A DNA stretch of 64,000 nucleotides. It comes from Uliginosibacterium aquaticum. GTDB taxonomy: Bacteria; Pseudomonadota; Gammaproteobacteria; Burkholderiales; Rhodocyclaceae. The stretch spans positions 124,001-188,000 of the forward strand of contig NZ_JABCSC020000005.1 of assembly GCF_012972705.2 (NCBI RefSeq), given 5' to 3'. The notes under the pieces are model-generated. The model searched no databases and had not been told where the DNA came from. It saw nothing but the letters and a program-made list of their open reading frames with translations. Shown piece after piece: positions 25,810-35,401 of the stretch; within the stretch, counting starts at the first letter, position 1; each line of letters starts with the position of its first letter. Position numbers and translations under genes: made by a program.

Positions 25810-27120
25810 ATGCAAACGAATGAAGTGACGCTGGGCGCGCTGGAGCGCCGTATCGACTTGGTTGTCAATCTGGCTGAAGTCGAAGCTCAGGTGGCCGCTC
25901 GTCTGAAGAATCTGGGCCGTACCGTGAAAATGGCCGGTTTCCGCCCGGGCAAAGTGCCGCTGAAGATGGTCGAGCAGTCCTATGGCCCACAAGTGCGCAA
26001 CGAAGTGCTCGGCGATGCCGTGGAAGCAGCCTTCAGCAAGACCGTCCAGGAACAGAACTTGCGTGTTGCGGGTTATCCGAACATCGTACCGAAGGAAACT
26101 TCGGTTGAAGGCAAGATGGAATTCGTGGCGACCTTTGAAGTTTTTCCGGAAGTGGCTGTGGGTGATCTGGCTGCTAGCGAGATCGAGCGCCCGAGCCTTG
26201 CTGTTGGCGATGCTGAAGTGGATCGTACGATTGAAGTGCTGCGCAAACAGCGGACTACCTTTGTCAAGGCTGAGCGCGCCTCGCAAGAGGGAGATCGCGT
26301 GACGATAGATTTCACTGGCCGCAAGGATGGTGAGGTCTTTGAAGGCGGGCAGGCCAGCGACTTCCCCGTAGTGGTTGGCGGCGGGCAAATGCTGCCCGAT
26401 TTTGACGCCGCACTGCGTGGCCTGAATGTGGGCGACAGCAAGACTTTCGACCTAACCTTCCCGGCTGAATATCACGCTGCAAACCTGGCTGGTCAAACCG
26501 TGCAGTTCGAAATCGCCCTGAAGGCTGTTGAAGCTCCGGTATTGCCGGAAGTCGACGCAACCTTTGCTCAGGCTTTGGGTGTGCCTAACGGCGATACTGC
26601 CAAGATGCGCGAAGAGATCAAGGCAAACCTTGAGCGCGAAGTTGCTCGCCGCATTCGTGCCCGCGTGCGTGATCAAGCGCTTGAAGTCCTCTCCAAGGCG
26701 TGTGCCTTCGATGTGCCGAAGGCTCTTGTCGATGGCGAGGCTGGCCGCATGGTTGAAGCTGCCAAGCGTGATCTGGTTCAGCGTGGTGTGGATGTGAAGA
26801 ATGTGCCGGTGAGTAAGGACTGGTTTACCGAGCAAGCTTCGAACCGCGTCAAGCTTGGCCTGATTGTTGCTGAGGTTGTGGGCAAGAACAGCCTGAACGC
26901 TAAACCGGAACAGATTCGTGCGCGCGTTGACGATCTTGCGCAGACCTACGAAAAGCCGGAAGACGTGGTGCGCTGGTATTACTCCAAGCCCGAGCATCTG
27001 CGTGATATCGAAGATGCAGTGGTCGAAGATAACGTGGTCGAATGGGTGCTGGGCCAAGCGAAGGTGAGCGACAAGGGCTTTACTTTTGAAGAGTTGATGG
27101 AGCAAGCTCAGCAGGCCTGA
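25810..27120 (+). CDS. tig: Trigger factor, ribosome-bound chaperone
   Basis: Trigger factor meets nascent chains at the ribosome exit. The 436-residue protein shows the ribosome-binding signature GFRPGKVPLKMVEQSYG near residues 44-60, a central FKBP-type prolyl isomerase domain (GDRVTIDFTGRKDGEVFEGG near 162-181), and a long helical chaperone C-terminus. AAGGAA lies eight bases before the ATG. It leads the conserved tig-clpP-clpX-lon order. A strong hairpin with T-run follows its stop, so the downstream genes may need read-through or their own promoters. Confidence 0.96.
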   Translation: MQTNEVTLGALERRIDLVVNLAEVEAQVAARLKNLGRTVKMAGFRPGKVPLKMVEQSYGPQVRNEVLGDAVEAAFSKTVQEQNLRVAGYPNIVPKETSVEGKMEFVATFEVFPEVAVGDLAASEIERPSLAVGDAEVDRTIEVLRKQRTTFVKAERASQEGDRVTIDFTGRKDGEVFEGGQASDFPVVVGGGQMLPDFDAALRGLNVGDSKTFDLTFPAEYHAANLAGQTVQFEIALKAVEAPVLPEVDATFAQALGVPNGDTAKMREEIKANLEREVARRIRARVRDQALEVLSKACAFDVPKALVDGEAGRMVEAAKRDLVQRGVDVKNVPVSKDWFTEQASNRVKLGLIVAEVVGKNSLNAKPEQIRARVDDLAQTYEKPEDVVRWYYSKPEHLRDIEDAVVEDNVVEWVLGQAKVSDKGFTFEELMEQAQQA

Positions 27121-27128
27121 TGATGGTG

Positions 27129-27156
27129 GTGCCGGCGACCCTCGCCGGCACTTTTT
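27129..27156 (+). terminator. Intrinsic terminator between tig and clpP
   Basis: A 10-bp perfect stem (GTGCCGGCGA at 27129-27138 with TCGCCGGCAC at 27142-27151), a CCC loop, and TTTTT at 27152-27156. It lies 25 bases before the clpP start and would separate or attenuate tig from clpP. The very short loop is typical of a stable terminator. Confidence 0.85.
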
Positions 27157-27180
27157 GATGATGAAGATGGAGAGACGGCT

Positions 27181-27825
27181 TTGAAATTCTCAAGCACGCA
27201 GCATTCTGATTGGGATCCGGTTGGCCTCGGCCTGGTGCCGATGGTGGTGGAACAAAGCGGTCGTGGCGAGCGCTCCTACGACATCTACTCGCGCCTGCTC
27301 AAGGAGCGTGTAGTGTTTCTGGTTGGGCCGGTCAACGATGTGACTGCCAACCTGATCGTGGCGCAGCTTCTATTCCTGGAGTCCGAAAATCCGGATAAGG
27401 ACATCTATTTCTACATCAACTCGCCAGGTGGCTCGGTTACCGCAGGTATGTCGATTTACGACACGATGCAGTTCATCAAGCCCAATGTCAGCACTCTGTG
27501 TATCGGACAGGCAGCGAGCATGGGAGCGTTTCTTCTGGCGGCAGGCGAAAAGGGTAAGCGTTTTTCGCTGCCCAATTCGCGGATCATGATTCACCAGCCT
27601 CTGGGCGGTTTTCAGGGGCAGGCCTCAGATATCGAGATCCATGCCCGGGAAATTCTGGCCTTGCGTGCCAAGCTTAATGACATGCTGGCACATCACACGG
27701 GTCAGTCGGTGGACCGGATCGAGAAGGATACGGATCGCGATAACTTCATGTCGGCTGCCGAGGCACAAGCCTATGGTCTGGTCGATAAGGTGCTCACCAG
27801 CCGCGCAGACGTGGCGGCGGCCTGA
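27181..27825 (+). CDS. clpP: ClpP, ATP-dependent protease proteolytic subunit
   Basis: A 214-residue serine protease subunit that forms a double heptamer and is fed by ClpX or ClpA. Catalytic residues S113 (GQAASMGAF) and H138 (MIHQPLGG) are present, with the Asp in the [11 protein letters not shown] region. The N-terminal propeptide is followed by the conserved mature start [23 protein letters not shown]. The start codon appears to be TTG at 27181, with GGAGAGA eight bases upstream; the first ATG (27241) would remove conserved residues. clpX follows 33 bases later. Confidence 0.95.
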   Translation: MKFSSTQHSDWDPVGLGLVPMVVEQSGRGERSYDIYSRLLKERVVFLVGPVNDVTANLIVAQLLFLESENPDKDIYFYINSPGGSVTAGMSIYDTMQFIKPNVSTLCIGQAASMGAFLLAAGEKGKRFSLPNSRIMIHQPLGGFQGQASDIEIHAREILALRAKLNDMLAHHTGQSVDRIEKDTDRDNFMSAAEAQAYGLVDKVLTSRADVAAA

Positions 27826-27858
27826 TCACACACCCTTATTCTTGAAGGAAGGCTGAAT

Positions 27859-29127
27859 ATGACGGACAAAAAGTCTGGCAGCGAGAAGCTGCTCTACTGT
27901 TCGTTCTGCGGCAAAAGTCAGCACGAAGTCCGCAAGCTGATCGCAGGGCCCTCCGTATTCATCTGCGATGAGTGCATTGACCTGTGCAATGACATCATCC
28001 GCGATGAAATCGGCAGCGATGCATCTGCCCGCGTCGACAAGGGCGATCTGCCTACGCCGAAAGAAATCGCCACGATTCTCGATCAGTATGTGATCGGGCA
28101 GCGTGCCGCGAAGCGCATTCTTGCTGTGGCGGTGTACAACCATTACAAGCGGCTGCGTCATCAATCGCGTACGGCTGATGACGTGGAACTGGCCAAGAGC
28201 AACATCTTGCTGATCGGGCCGACCGGTTCGGGCAAGACTTTGCTCGCTCAGACGCTCGCCCGTCTGCTGAATGTTCCTTTCGTAATGGCTGATGCCACTA
28301 CGCTAACTGAAGCGGGTTATGTCGGGGAAGATGTCGAAAACATCATCCAGAAACTGCTGCAGAAGTGTGACTACGATGTCGAGAAGGCTCAACAAGGCAT
28401 TGTCTACATCGACGAAATCGACAAGATTTCGCGCAAATCCGACAATCCTTCGATCACGCGCGACGTTTCAGGCGAAGGCGTGCAACAAGCGCTGCTCAAG
28501 CTGATTGAAGGTACGGTGGCCTCGGTTCCTCCCCAGGGGGGGCGGAAGCACCCGAATCAGGATTTTGTTCAGGTCGACACGGCTAATATCCTGTTCATCT
28601 GCGGTGGAGCTTTCGACGGACTGGAAAAGGTTATTCGTAATCGTACCGAGACTGTCGGCATCGGTTTCGGTGCCGAAGTGCGCAGCAAGAATGACAGCAA
28701 GGTTTCTGAGACCCTCCGTCAGTGTGAGCCGGAAGATCTGATCAAGTTTGGTCTGATCCCTGAGTTCATTGGCCGCCTTCCGGTCGTGGCTACCCTTCAG
28801 GAATTGGATGAAGAAGCCCTGATTCAGATTCTGATCGAGCCAAAGAATGCCTTGGTCAAGCAGTACGCCAAGCTTTTCTCTATGGAAGGCGTGGAGCTTG
28901 AGGTGCGGCCTGCAGCGTTGCAAGCAATTGCACGTCGCGCGATCAAGCGCCGCGCGGGTGCCCGTGGTTTGCGTTCCATCCTGGAATCCGTCTTGCTCGA
29001 AATCATGTACGAGCTGCCGGGCATGGAGAATGTTGAGAAAGTGGTGGTCGATGAGAACACCATCGATACTGGCGCACAGCCGCTCCTGATTTATTCGGAG
29101 CAGGCCAAAGTTTCAGGCTCCAACTGA
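27859..29127 (+). CDS. clpX: ClpX, AAA+ unfoldase of the ClpXP protease
   Basis: A 422-residue unfoldase. The N-terminal zinc-binding domain has C14, C17, C36 and C39. The AAA+ module has Walker A GPTGSGKT near residue 117, the pore loop GYVGEDV near 150, Walker [11 protein letters not shown] near 180 and the sensor region [11 protein letters not shown]. ClpX recognises tagged or specific substrates and threads them into ClpP. A good ribosome-binding site (GAAGGAAGG) precedes the ATG. Confidence 0.97.
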   Translation: MTDKKSGSEKLLYCSFCGKSQHEVRKLIAGPSVFICDECIDLCNDIIRDEIGSDASARVDKGDLPTPKEIATILDQYVIGQRAAKRILAVAVYNHYKRLRHQSRTADDVELAKSNILLIGPTGSGKTLLAQTLARLLNVPFVMADATTLTEAGYVGEDVENIIQKLLQKCDYDVEKAQQGIVYIDEIDKISRKSDNPSITRDVSGEGVQQALLKLIEGTVASVPPQGGRKHPNQDFVQVDTANILFICGGAFDGLEKVIRNRTETVGIGFGAEVRSKNDSKVSETLRQCEPEDLIKFGLIPEFIGRLPVVATLQELDEEALIQILIEPKNALVKQYAKLFSMEGVELEVRPAALQAIARRAIKRRAGARGLRSILESVLLEIMYELPGMENVEKVVVDENTIDTGAQPLLIYSEQAKVSGSN

Positions 29128-29151
29128 AAGCCGGGATTCTTGCCTTCAAGG

Positions 29152-29178
29152 CTTGAATCCCGCCAGACAGCCCCAATG
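29152..29178 (+). promoter_or_regulatory. Sigma-32 heat-shock promoter of lon
   Basis: CTTGAA at 29152-29157, a 13-base spacer, then CCCCAATG at 29171-29178, closely fitting the sigma-32 consensus CTTGAA-N13-15-CCCCATNT. It sits about 30 bases before the lon ATG, in the only gap between clpX and lon. lon is a classic sigma-32 gene in E. coli. The same stretch overlaps the right arm of a hairpin after clpX (stem CGGGATTC 29132-29139 with GAATCCCG 29155-29162). Confidence 0.75.
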
Positions 29179-29208
29179 TAGTTTGAGTGCGGTCCTCAGG
29201 AAAAGAAC

Positions 29209-31638
29209 ATGTCGAACAAGCCCGAACTCCCCCCCGAAGTCATTGAACTCCCTTTGCTGCCACTGCGTGACGTGGTGGTCTTCCCGCACATGGTGATCCC
29301 GCTCTTTGTGGGGCGCCCTAAGTCCATCAAGGCTCTCGAACTTGCCATGGAAGCAGGCAAGAGCATCCTGCTGGTGGCCCAGAAGTCTGCAGCCAAGGAC
29401 GAGCCGTCGGCTGACGATCTCTACGACATCGGTTGTATTGCCAATATCCTTCAGATGCTCAAACTGCCGGACGGGACCGTGAAGGTCCTGGTCGAAGGTA
29501 CGCAGCGTGCGCGTCTTGAGCGTGTAGAAGAGCAGAAGGCGCTGTTTGTGGCTGAAGTGAGCCCGATCAGCAACGATGAGCGCGGCTCGCATGAAGTTGA
29601 GGCGATGCGCCGCGCGATCATCAGTCAGTTCGATCAGTATGTGAAGCTGAACAAGAAGATCCCTCCTGAGATCCTGACTTCACTGGCAGGCATCGAAGAG
29701 GCTGGCCGTCTGGCCGATACCATTGCTGCACACCTGCCACTCAAGCTTGAGCAGAAACAGGCTGTGCTGGAACTTTTCAATGTCGGTGAGCGTCTTGAGC
29801 GCCTGCTGGGACAGCTGGAAACCGAGTTGGACATCCTTCAGGTGGAAAAGCGCATCCGTGGCCGTGTCAAACGCCAGATGGAGAAGAGTCAGCGTGAGTA
29901 TTACCTGAACGAGCAGGTCAAGGCGATCCAGAAGGAGCTCGGCGAGGGCGAAGAAGGGGCTGATCTAGAAGAGCTTGAAAAGAAGATCAAGACGGCTGGC
30001 CTCTCCAAGGAAGCCTTGGCCAAGGCGCAAAGCGAGCTGAAAAAACTCAAGCTGATGTCGCCTATGTCGGCAGAAGCCACGGTCGTGCGCAACTTCATCG
30101 AAACGCTCACCGGCCTGCCATGGAAGAAAAAGTCCCGCATCAGCAAGGATCTGGCTGAAGCCCAGAAAGTCCTTGATACGGATCACTTCGGCCTCGACAA
30201 GGTCAAGGAACGTATCCTCGAATATTTGGCTGTGCAGCAGCGCGTGGACAAGCTCAAGGCGCCGATCTTGTGCCTGGTTGGGCCGCCCGGAGTGGGCAAG
30301 ACCTCACTTGGTCAGTCTATTGCCAAGGCAACCAACCGCAAGTTCGTGCGTATGTCGCTTGGCGGCGTGCGGGACGAAGCCGAGATTCGCGGCCACCGCC
30401 GTACCTATATTGGTTCGATGCCGGGCAAGATCCTGCAGAACATGACCAAGGTGGCTGTGCGCAACCCGCTCTTCCTGCTCGACGAAGTTGACAAGATGGG
30501 CGCTGATTTCCGCGGCGATCCGTCTTCGGCACTGCTGGAGGTCCTGGACCCGGAGCAGAACTCGACTTTTGTCGATCACTACATTGAGGTTGAATACGAC
30601 CTCTCCGAAGTGATGTTTGTAGCGACTGCCAACTCCTTCAATATTCCTGCCCCCTTGCTGGACCGGATGGAAATCATCCGTCTTTCGGGTTACACCGAGG
30701 ATGAAAAAGTAAACATTGCCCAGCGTTATCTGCTGCCCAAGCAGATGAAGAACAACGGCGTGAAGCCCAACGAGCTGACGGTCACCGAAGAAGCTGTGCG
30801 CGACATCATCCGCTACTACACGCGTGAGGCCGGCGTGCGCAGCCTGGAGCGCGAAGTGTCCCGCATCTGCCGCAAGGTGGTGAAGGCGCTGGTGCTGAAG
30901 AAACGCGAGTCGAAGGTGATCGTCAATGCCAAGAATCTGGACAAATACCTTGGCGTGCGTCGCTACTCTTTCGGCATGGCCGAAAAGGAAAATCAGGTCG
31001 GTCAGGTGACCGGCCTGGCCTGGACTGAAGTGGGTGGCGAGTTGCTGACCATCGAAGCCGTGAATCTGCCGGGCAAGGGCAAGATCATCACCACCGGCAA
31101 GCTCGGCGAAGTGATGCAGGAGTCCATTCAAGCCGCGCTGTCGGTGGTACGCAAGCGCGCTCGTCAGCTGGGCATTCCGGAAGATTTCCATTCCAAGAGC
31201 GATATCCACATCCACTTGCCGGAAGGGGCCACCCCGAAGGATGGGCCGTCAGCCGGTATTGCCATCGCATCGGCACTGGTATCAGTGCTGACTGGCATTC
31301 CTGTTCGTGCCGATGTGGCGATGACTGGCGAAATCACTTTGCGTGGTGAGGTGTTGCCGATCGGTGGCCTCAAGGAAAAGCTGCTTGCCGCGGTACGTGG
31401 CGGCATCCGCAAGGCTTTGATCCCACAGGAAAACGTCAAGGATCTGGCAGACATCCAGGGGGACATCAAGGATCGCATCGAGATCGTGCCTGTGAAGTGG
31501 TTTGATCAGGTGCTGGAGCAGACCCTTGAGCGTCTTCCAGAGCCTTTGCCGGAAACTGTCGAAGTTGCTGCTCCTGTGGCAGCGGTGCCGGTGGAGCCTG
31601 ATGAGGATTTGTCAGGTAATGGTTTGATCACGCACTGA
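29209..31638 (+). CDS. lon: Lon, ATP-dependent protease
   Basis: An 809-residue Lon-A protease. The N-terminal substrate domain (PLLPLRDVVVFPHMVIPLFV) is followed by a coiled-coil region, the AAA+ domain with Walker A GPPGVGKTS near residue 357, and the protease domain with the catalytic dyad S681 (DGPSAGIAI) and K724 (GLKEKLL), the 43-residue spacing known for E. coli. It degrades misfolded and regulatory proteins. It closes the tig-clpP-clpX-lon group, but HU, its usual downstream neighbour, is upstream of tig here. A sigma-32 promoter precedes it. Confidence 0.97.
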   Translation: MSNKPELPPEVIELPLLPLRDVVVFPHMVIPLFVGRPKSIKALELAMEAGKSILLVAQKSAAKDEPSADDLYDIGCIANILQMLKLPDGTVKVLVEGTQRARLERVEEQKALFVAEVSPISNDERGSHEVEAMRRAIISQFDQYVKLNKKIPPEILTSLAGIEEAGRLADTIAAHLPLKLEQKQAVLELFNVGERLERLLGQLETELDILQVEKRIRGRVKRQMEKSQREYYLNEQVKAIQKELGEGEEGADLEELEKKIKTAGLSKEALAKAQSELKKLKLMSPMSAEATVVRNFIETLTGLPWKKKSRISKDLAEAQKVLDTDHFGLDKVKERILEYLAVQQRVDKLKAPILCLVGPPGVGKTSLGQSIAKATNRKFVRMSLGGVRDEAEIRGHRRTYIGSMPGKILQNMTKVAVRNPLFLLDEVDKMGADFRGDPSSALLEVLDPEQNSTFVDHYIEVEYDLSEVMFVATANSFNIPAPLLDRMEIIRLSGYTEDEKVNIAQRYLLPKQMKNNGVKPNELTVTEEAVRDIIRYYTREAGVRSLEREVSRICRKVVKALVLKKRESKVIVNAKNLDKYLGVRRYSFGMAEKENQVGQVTGLAWTEVGGELLTIEAVNLPGKGKIITTGKLGEVMQESIQAALSVVRKRARQLGIPEDFHSKSDIHIHLPEGATPKDGPSAGIAIASALVSVLTGIPVRADVAMTGEITLRGEVLPIGGLKEKLLAAVRGGIRKALIPQENVKDLADIQGDIKDRIEIVPVKWFDQVLEQTLERLPEPLPETVEVAAPVAAVPVEPDEDLSGNGLITH

Positions 31639-31643
31639 TGATG

Positions 31644-31671
31644 AGAGGCCCGGTCCAGTGACCGGGCCTCT
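31644..31671 (+). terminator. Terminator-like hairpin after lon
   Basis: A 12-bp perfect stem (AGAGGCCCGGTC at 31644-31655 with GACCGGGCCTCT at 31660-31671) with a CAGT loop, six bases after the lon stop. The T-run is short, so strength is uncertain. Confidence 0.7.
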
Positions 31672-31756
31672 TCGCATGGGGCGCAGTCGTCGCCCGGGCT
31701 GGCGATGGATGCTGGCTTGTTGATACCATTGTCTCAGACCATTTTCAGGATTCTTC

Positions 31757-32119
31757 ATGGAAGCCAAGCAACAGGCGAGCGTTCGGGCTGGGGTTCTCTC
31801 CCTTAACATCAACTCCAAGTCCGCTTTGTATGCCGCCTATATGCCCTTCGTAAAGGGCGGTGGCCTCTTCATTCCGACCAACCGGGCTTATGTGGCGGGT
31901 GATGAAGTTTTCATGTTGCTGCAGCTTATGGATGATCCGCAACGCCTCGCTGTGAAGGGTAGGGTTGTATGGGTGACGCCTGCCAACGCCCAGAACAACA
32001 AGACTCAGGGGGTGGGAGTGCAGTTCGCACCGGATGAGGGCGGTACTGCGGTGAAGATCAAGATTGAACAGATCCTTGGCGGTGCGATAGGGTCCAGTCG
32101 CCCGACGCATACCTTGTAA
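31757..32119 (+). CDS. pilZ: PilZ-domain type IV pilus protein
   Basis: A 120-residue single PilZ domain. The strand pattern GGGLFIPTNRAYVAGDEVFMLLQL and GRVVWVTP resembles the original PilZ of type IV pili. It lacks the RxxxR and D/NxSxxG motifs needed to bind cyclic di-GMP, which also holds for the prototype; in Xanthomonas PilZ instead binds PilB and FimX. The usual order is holB-pilZ-tatD; tatD follows here but holB is missing upstream, where lon is found. AGGA lies before the ATG. Confidence 0.85.
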   Translation: MEAKQQASVRAGVLSLNINSKSALYAAYMPFVKGGGLFIPTNRAYVAGDEVFMLLQLMDDPQRLAVKGRVVWVTPANAQNNKTQGVGVQFAPDEGGTAVKIKIEQILGGAIGSSRPTHTL

Positions 32120-32141
32120 GTACTCCACATTTTATTTTCTG

Positions 32142-32162
32142 ACCGGGCGTAAGCCCGGTTTC
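32142..32162 (+). terminator. Short hairpin between pilZ and tatD
   Basis: A 7-bp GC-rich stem (ACCGGGC at 32142-32148 with GCCCGGT at 32153-32159), a GTAA loop and a short T-run. It would partly separate pilZ from tatD. Confidence 0.55.
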
Positions 32163-32182
32163 AGTTTAACGGTAGGCCAAAT

Positions 32183-32953
32183 ATGTTCGTGGACTCACAT
32201 TGCCACATCGATTTTGAAGATCTTGCGGTTCAGGGCGAAGCCTTATTCGAGCGTATGGCCAGCGCTAAGGTCAGTCATGCCGTATGTATTGGCGTGACGC
32301 TCGAGAATCTGCCGCGCGTAATCGCTCTGGCGGAGTCTCGTTCAAATGTCTTCGCCAGTGTCGGGGTGCATCCGGAGAATACGGAAGGTGAGGAGCCTGA
32401 TCTGGAGCGCCTGCAGTTGCTGGCTGCGCATCCGAAAGTGGTCGCTATTGGTGAAACCGGATTGGATTACTACTGGCATAAAGATCGTCCGGAATGGCAG
32501 CGTGAGCGCTTTCGCGTGCATATCCGGGCGGCGCGGAAGACTGGTTTGCCCTTGGTGATTCATACCCGCGATTCGGCAGAGGATGTTCTGCACATTCTTG
32601 CGGAGGAGGGGGCGCAGGAAGTGGGTGGAGTGATGCACTGCTTCACAGAAAACCTCGCAGTAGCCGAAGCTGCTATTGCTCTGGGCTTCTATATTTCCTT
32701 CTCAGGCATCCTGACCTTCAAGAATGCCAGTCAGATCAAGGATGTTGCTGCCAGCATTCCGCTTGAGCGTCTTCTCATCGAGACGGATTCGCCTTATCTC
32801 GCGCCTGTCCCTCACCGCGGCAAACTCAATGAACCATCCTTTGTTCCGCATGTAGCCACTGAGGTGGCGCGCTTGCGTAACCTGAGCATCGACGAAGTAG
32901 CGAAAGCCAGTACCGACAATTTTTTCCGATTGTTTCAGCGCGCACAGGCATGA
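32183..32953 (+). CDS. TatD-family metal-dependent deoxyribonuclease
   Basis: A 256-residue TIM-barrel metallohydrolase. Metal ligands are seen in DSHCHIDF at the N-terminus, IGETGLDYYWH near 93, LVIHTRDSAEDVL near 128, and the C-terminal ETDSPYLAPVPHRGKLNEP. TatD/YcfH proteins are 3'-5' exonucleases linked to DNA repair and degradation; the closest type here is YcfH, which usually neighbours pilZ and holB. A bidirectional terminator follows the stop. Confidence 0.9.
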   Translation: MFVDSHCHIDFEDLAVQGEALFERMASAKVSHAVCIGVTLENLPRVIALAESRSNVFASVGVHPENTEGEEPDLERLQLLAAHPKVVAIGETGLDYYWHKDRPEWQRERFRVHIRAARKTGLPLVIHTRDSAEDVLHILAEEGAQEVGGVMHCFTENLAVAEAAIALGFYISFSGILTFKNASQIKDVAASIPLERLLIETDSPYLAPVPHRGKLNEPSFVPHVATEVARLRNLSIDEVAKASTDNFFRLFQRAQA

Positions 32954-32979
32954 AAAAGGCGACCAATCGGTCGCCTTTT
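32954..32979. terminator. Bidirectional terminator between tatD and suhB
   Basis: An 11-bp stem (AAAAGGCGACC at 32954-32964 with GGTCGCCTTTT at 32969-32979) with an AATC loop. A-run and T-run flank the stem, so it can act for both convergent genes. Confidence 0.88.
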
Positions 32980-32995
32980 GTTGTTTCGCCAGAAA

Positions 32996-33796
32996 TTAGG
33001 CCATCAGTGCTTCGGTTCGGTGCGATTGCACCACTTGCAGCAACTGGGTAAAGATTTTAGGTGAGCCGGCCACCAGATTGCCCGTCTTGAGATAGTCGCC
33101 TTCGCCGCCGAAATCGCTGGCGAGTCCTCCGGCTTCCGTTACCAGCAGTACGCCGCCAGCCATATCCCAGGGCATCAGACCCATCTCGAAGAAACCATCC
33201 GTGCGACCACAGGCCAGCCAGGCGAGATCCAGTGCAGCTGAGCCTGGGCGACGCAGGCCGGCAGTCTTACCGGCCAGATCCTTGAACATGGCAAGGTAGG
33301 CATCGACATTGTCCATGTGCTTGAAGGGGAAGCCTGTTCCAATCAGGCTCTCCTGTAGCTTGGTGCGCTTGGCTACGCGGATGCGGCGATCGTTCAGAAA
33401 GGCACCACGACCACGGCTGGCTGTAAATAATTCGTTTCGGGCCGGGTCATAGACCACAGCCTGTTGCACGATGCCACGCTCGGCCAGGGCGATGGACACG
33501 GCATACTGCGGGAAACCATGAATGAAATTGGTGGTGCCATCGAGCGGGTCGATGATCCATTGGAAGTCACTCTCACCGCCGGTGTCACCGGACTCCTCTG
33601 CTAGAATCGCGTGCTCTGGATAGGCGTCGCTGATGACTTCGATGATGGCCTGTTCGGCCGCACGATCCACCTCGGTCACGAAATCATTCGGCTGCTTGGA
33701 GCGGACTTCGATCTTATCGAGCTCCATCGAGGCGCGGTTGATGACGGTGCCGGCTCGGCGGGCAGCCTTGACGGCGATATTCAGGATTGGATGCAT
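32996..33796 (-). CDS. suhB: Inositol-1-monophosphatase family protein (SuhB)
   Basis: A 266-residue Mg2+-dependent phosphatase. The family motifs are [27 protein letters not shown] near residue 85, and [15 protein letters not shown] near 215. SuhB hydrolyses inositol phosphates and, in E. coli, binds RNA polymerase and supports rRNA antitermination. The ATG at 33796 gives the normal N-terminus [16 protein letters not shown]; the frame extends 12 codons further without family similarity. It is divergent from trmJ with 69 bases between starts, a conserved suhB/trmJ arrangement. Confidence 0.94.
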   Translation of the reverse strand: MHPILNIAVKAARRAGTVINRASMELDKIEVRSKQPNDFVTEVDRAAEQAIIEVISDAYPEHAILAEESGDTGGESDFQWIIDPLDGTTNFIHGFPQYAVSIALAERGIVQQAVVYDPARNELFTASRGRGAFLNDRRIRVAKRTKLQESLIGTGFPFKHMDNVDAYLAMFKDLAGKTAGLRRPGSAALDLAWLACGRTDGFFEMGLMPWDMAGGVLLVTEAGGLASDFGGEGDYLKTGNLVAGSPKIFTQLLQVVQSHRTEALMA

Positions 33797-33865
33797 GTGC
33801 GTCGGGTCTCGTTGCAGCAAGCCAGGTGGCACGCTGCGTGCGCTAAAGGAAACCGCACATTATAT

Positions 33866-34612
33866 ATGGCTGAAGCCCTCTCTTTGAATCGATTTCGTGT
33901 GGTTTTGTCACGACCCGGCATTCCGGGGAATATCGGCGCGGCAGCTCGGGCGCTCAAGACTATGGGCTTGTCTCGCCTTTATCTGGTCAATCCCAAGCAC
34001 TTTCCTCACCCCGAAGCTGAGTCGCGTGCCTCGGGCGCCGTGGATGTGCTTGCCAACGCAACGGTCTGCAACTCTCTCGAAGAGGCACTGACTGGGGTAA
34101 GTATGGCCGCAGCCTTTACCGCAAGGCGCCGCGAATTGTCGTTGCCCATGCAGTGGGCTCGAGAGGCCGCGGGTACCTTGTGCGAAGCCGCTAATCAAGG
34201 CGGAGACGTCGCGCTGGTGTTCGGCAATGAGACATATGGCCTTTCCAACGAAGAGCTGGCGATCTGTCAATTGCCCGTAATGATTCCTGCCAATCCCGAA
34301 TACAGTTCGTTGAATCTGGGGGCGGCGGTACAGCTAATGTGCTACGAATTGCGCATGGCTGCGGTGGCGCCGGGCGAAGCGCCGGCAAGTTTTGGCGAGC
34401 TGGCGACGGTGGATGAAGTCGAGCAGATGATCGGCCATTTCCAGCAGACCATGACGGCCAGTGGTTTTTTCAATCCGGATAACCCCAAGCGTTTGTTGCC
34501 ACGTTTGCGCCGCATGTTCGGGCGCATTCGCCTTGAGCGCGACGAAGTCAACATTCTTCGCGGCATGCTGAACAGTTTTCAGTTTCCGGAGCGTTTCCGC
34601 AAACCTGATTAA
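33866..34612 (+). CDS. trmJ: TrmJ, tRNA (Cm32/Um32) 2'-O-methyltransferase
   Basis: TrmJ methylates the ribose of nucleotide 32 in several tRNAs. The ATG at 33866 gives 248 residues beginning [23 protein letters not shown]-fold motifs are [23 protein letters not shown] near the N-terminus, [14 protein letters not shown] near 115, and the knot region [18 protein letters not shown]. The C-terminal helical tail is present. It is followed by cysE, as in many betaproteobacteria and gammaproteobacteria, though the isc genes that often come next are at the left end of this window instead. Confidence 0.94.
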   Translation: MAEALSLNRFRVVLSRPGIPGNIGAAARALKTMGLSRLYLVNPKHFPHPEAESRASGAVDVLANATVCNSLEEALTGVSMAAAFTARRRELSLPMQWAREAAGTLCEAANQGGDVALVFGNETYGLSNEELAICQLPVMIPANPEYSSLNLGAAVQLMCYELRMAAVAPGEAPASFGELATVDEVEQMIGHFQQTMTASGFFNPDNPKRLLPRLRRMFGRIRLERDEVNILRGMLNSFQFPERFRKPD

Positions 34613-34659
34613 GTCGCACCGGCTTACCATCAACCTCCAAGTGTTTTCCTGACAGCCCC

Positions 34660-35397
34660 ATGTTTGCTCATCTCCGAGAAGATATTGCCAGTGTTCTCCA
34701 GCGCGATCCTGCCGCCCGCAGCGGGTTGGAGGTCATGCTGTGCTACCCGGGCGTGCATGCGCTCTTCCTGCATCGACTGGCGCATCGCTTCTGGCAGCTA
34801 AAGCTCTTTCTGTTGGCGCGCTGTGTGTCGCATATCGCACGCGTGCTGACAGGGATCGAGATCCATCCTGGAGCAAGCTTGGGCAGACGCGTGTTCATCG
34901 ATCATGGTTTTGGTGTCGTGATAGGGGAAACCGCTGAAGTAGGTGATGACTGCACCATCTACCAAGGTGTGACGCTGGGGGGCACCTCCTTGTATCGGGG
35001 TGTGAAGCGTCATCCGACGCTGGAGGCTGGTGTGGTGGTAGGGGCGGGAGCCAAGGTGCTGGGGGGCTTTACGGTTGGCGCGGGAGCCAAGATCGGCTCA
35101 AACGCAGTAGTGGTTAAGCCGGTACCGGCGGGGGCGACGGCCGTGGGAAATCCGGCCCATGTTCTGGAGCCGAAAGATGAACGTGGCGATAAACCCGATT
35201 TTTCCGCCTACGGCGTGACACGCAATATGGATGATCCAGTCTCCAAGGCTCTGCACGCCTTGCTTGACCATGTGGCTGACCAGGATAAGCGCCTCGCGGC
35301 GATGGCCTTGCGCATGAAGGAAGCAGGCTTGTGCGCGGACGAGGCTGACTGCCAGAAACCACTCGACCTGGACTATCTGAGCCGCATCGTGGATTAA
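34660..35397 (+). CDS. cysE: Serine O-acetyltransferase
   Basis: CysE makes O-acetylserine, the carbon skeleton for cysteine. The 245-residue protein has an N-terminal helical part and a left-handed beta-helix of hexapeptide repeats ([18 protein letters not shown], then [18 protein letters not shown]) with the catalytic His in DHGFG. The C-terminal tail after about residue 175 is longer than in short plant-type enzymes; feedback inhibition by cysteine cannot be judged from this. It follows trmJ by 47 bases and is probably co-transcribed with it. Confidence 0.94.
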   Translation: MFAHLREDIASVLQRDPAARSGLEVMLCYPGVHALFLHRLAHRFWQLKLFLLARCVSHIARVLTGIEIHPGASLGRRVFIDHGFGVVIGETAEVGDDCTIYQGVTLGGTSLYRGVKRHPTLEAGVVVGAGAKVLGGFTVGAGAKIGSNAVVVKPVPAGATAVGNPAHVLEPKDERGDKPDFSAYGVTRNMDDPVSKALHALLDHVADQDKRLAAMALRMKEAGLCADEADCQKPLDLDYLSRIVD

Positions 35398-35401
35398 TCG
35401 T

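Noticed and set aside
33611-33865. 85-codon upstream extension of trmJ.
   Set aside because: It lies antisense to the suhB start. The TrmJ family begins at the ATG at 33866.
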